Part shown: positions 62,814 through 64,000 of the stretch, piece by piece | How positions within the stretch are numbered: position 1 is the stretch's first letter | Layout of the letters: each line of letters starts with the position of its first letter | Source: Amycolatopsis sp. WAC 01376 | GTDB lineage: Bacteria; Actinomycetota; Actinomycetes; Mycobacteriales; Pseudonocardiaceae | Direction of reading: 5' to 3' | Assembly (NCBI RefSeq): GCF_003947415.1 | Contig: NZ_QHKL01000011.1 | Span: forward strand, 124,001-188,000 | Length of the DNA stretch: 64,000 nucleotides | Position numbers and translations under genes: made by a program | The notes under the pieces: generated by a model | Seen by the model: only the letters and a program-made list of their open reading frames with translations | Database searches by the model: none | Told to the model about the DNA's origin: nothing

Positions 62814-64000
62814 TTGCCGCACAAGAAATCCGGCGTCGTGGCGAACGTGGTCCGCGGCTGTCTCGGCAACCTGGTCGAGTGGTACGACTGGTTCGTCTAC
62901 GCCTCGTTCAGCATCTATTTCGCGGCCAGTTTCTTCCCCGAGGGAAATCTGACGGCCCAGCTGCTGTCCACGGCCGTCGTGTTCGCCGTCGGTTTCCTGA
63001 TGCGCCCGCTCGGCGGCTGGCTCCTTGGCCTCTACGCGGACCGGTTCGACCTCCGGGCGGCGCTGACCCTGTCCGTGACGTTGATGAGTTTCGGTTCGCT
63101 GGCCATCGCCGTCACCCCCGGCTACGCGTCGATCGGCATCCTCGCGCCGGTGATCCTCGTGGTCGCCAGGCTCGCGCAGGGCCTCTCGGTGGGCGGCGAA
63201 TTCGGTTCGAGCGCGACCTACCTGTCCGAGATCGCCACCCCGCGGCGACGCGGGTTCTACTCGAGCTTCCAGTACGTCTCGATCACCGTCGGGCAACTTT
63301 CGGCGCTGCTGGTGATGATCGTGATGCAGTCGCTGCTCACCGAAGCGCAGATGTACGCGTGGGGCTGGCGGATCCCGTTCGTGCTCGGCGCGATCGCCGG
63401 GCTCGTCGTGATGTACCTCCGCCGCAGCATGATGGAATCGGAACACTTTCAGCGCTCCGCCGGCTCGCCTTCGCGCGGCGGCCTGCGGGTCCTGCTGCGC
63501 GAGCACCGCCGCCAGGTTCTCGCCGTGCTCGGCCTCGCCATCGGCGGCACGGTGGCGTTCTACACCTTCACCAGCTACCTGCAGAAGTACATGGTGAACA
63601 CCGCAGGGATCCCCAAGCCGACCGCTTCGCTCATCGGTTTCGCCGCCCTGTTCCTGTTCATCTTCATGCAACCCGTCGCCGGCGCCCTTTCCGACCGCTG
63701 GGGCCGCCGCCCGATCATGTTCGGCTTCTCCATCGGCGGCATGCTCCTGACCGTGCCGATCATGACCCTCGTGGGCAGGACCGGGAATCCGTGGGTCGCC
63801 TTCCTGCTCATGATCACCGCCATGGTCTTCCTCAGCGGCTACACCGCTTTGTCGGCCATCATCAAGGCGGAGATGTTCCCCACCAACGTCCGCGCCCTCG
63901 ACGTCGACCTGCCGCACGCCCTGGCGACCGCAGTGTTCGGCGGGCTTTCCGAACCGATCGCGCTGGCTTTGAAGCAGGCAGGGCACGAGAGCGTGTACTT
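62814..64000 (+). CDS. MHS-family carboxylate permease, cut by right window edge
   Basis: 395 residues of an MFS metabolite:H+ symporter are visible. NLVEWYDWFVYASFSIYF is the MHS signature start; MRPLGGWLLGLYADR and SDRWGRRPIMFGFS are the two inter-helix D-R-G/R-R loops; GGEFGSSATYLSEIA follows. Relatives import alpha-ketoglutarate, citrate or other di/tricarboxylates. Initiation is at TTG 62814, 7 nt after AAGGAG; no in-frame ATG or GTG lies nearby. It may be the uptake system for the divergent operon's substrate. C-terminus lies beyond 64000. Confidence 0.9.
   Translation, partial: MPHKKSGVVANVVRGCLGNLVEWYDWFVYASFSIYFAASFFPEGNLTAQLLSTAVVFAVGFLMRPLGGWLLGLYADRFDLRAALTLSVTLMSFGSLAIAVTPGYASIGILAPVILVVARLAQGLSVGGEFGSSATYLSEIATPRRRGFYSSFQYVSITVGQLSALLVMIVMQSLLTEAQMYAWGWRIPFVLGAIAGLVVMYLRRSMMESEHFQRSAGSPSRGGLRVLLREHRRQVLAVLGLAIGGTVAFYTFTSYLQKYMVNTAGIPKPTASLIGFAALFLFIFMQPVAGALSDRWGRRPIMFGFSIGGMLLTVPIMTLVGRTGNPWVAFLLMITAMVFLSGYTALSAIIKAEMFPTNVRALDVDLPHALATAVFGGLSEPIALALKQAGHESVY

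Noticed and set aside
62757..63986. 409-codon minus-strand frame at the right edge
   Set aside because: Charged, repetitive composition; the plus strand encodes an unmistakable MHS permease from TTG 62814.

Overview
The window is high-GC, densely coded chromosome from a filamentous or nocardioform actinomycete. Several features point to a Pseudonocardiales genome such as Amycolatopsis, though no rRNA is present to prove it: mycothiol-type DinB/maleylpyruvate-isomerase-like proteins, a polyprenol-phosphomannose mannosyltransferase, an LAxTG sortase substrate, an IrtAB-type siderophore importer, and many starts placed 6-7 nt after a TAnnnT -10 box (leaderless transcripts). No tRNA, rRNA, IS element, prophage or CRISPR array was seen. 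The content looks like an accessory chromosome arm: catabolic operons, secreted proteins, regulators and transporters.

Layout. 1-4 kb: glycerol locus, with glpF (cut by the left edge) divergent from an IclR regulator followed by glpK. The GlpK carries an unusual C-terminal hemerythrin-like domain. Next come a leaderless 13-codon leader ORF with two mutually exclusive hairpins and a small ACT/IlvM-like protein. 4-12 kb: MerR regulator, a decayed phosphoesterase, isochorismatase-like hydrolase, VanZ-like protein, the davB-davA lysine monooxygenase/amidase pair, and an acyltransferase-3/SGNH membrane protein. 12-22 kb: DinB protein with divergent WYL regulator, an NTF2-FMO fusion with divergent GAF regulator, CPA1 antiporter, SRPBCC proteins, a DUF4230 protein, the mannosyltransferase and a TetR regulator. 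22-30 kb: guanidine-III riboswitch with an SMR/Gdx exporter, a chitin-binding streptogrisin-type protease, LysR, a membrane protein with a PLD-like tail, a second antiporter, and a fused SecDF with a small secreted protein.

30-46 kb: TetR/rhodanese pair with two palindromic operators, MDMPI-like protein, RidA, a 2126-aa LAxTG-anchored DUF11 repeat protein, a C39-like protein, and the four-gene TetR-irtA-irtB-hydrolase operon with every junction overlapping by 4 bp. 46-56 kb: a LAL (LuxR) regulator next to a secreted AvrRpt2-like cysteine protease and its membrane-anchored partner, then a BVMO-SDR-patatin operon with divergent TetR. 56-64 kb: AraC regulator, then a four-gene acyl-CoA dehydrogenase / CoA-transferase / hydratase / CitE-like lyase operon. 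Its layout resembles itaconate or methylsuccinate (C5-dicarboxylate) degradation, and it is divergent from a LysR-hydrolase-MHS permease set that runs off the right edge.

Intergenic regions hold a recurring family of very long, near-perfect inverted repeats (arms 22-26 bp, often containing GTGAAGG...CCTTC), usually where genes converge. A CCACWGTGG motif recurs inside coding sequence. The strongest new leads are the GlpK-hemerythrin fusion, the leader/attenuator with the orphan ACT protein, the guanidine riboswitch-Gdx unit, the repeat adhesin, and the C5-dicarboxylate-like operon.
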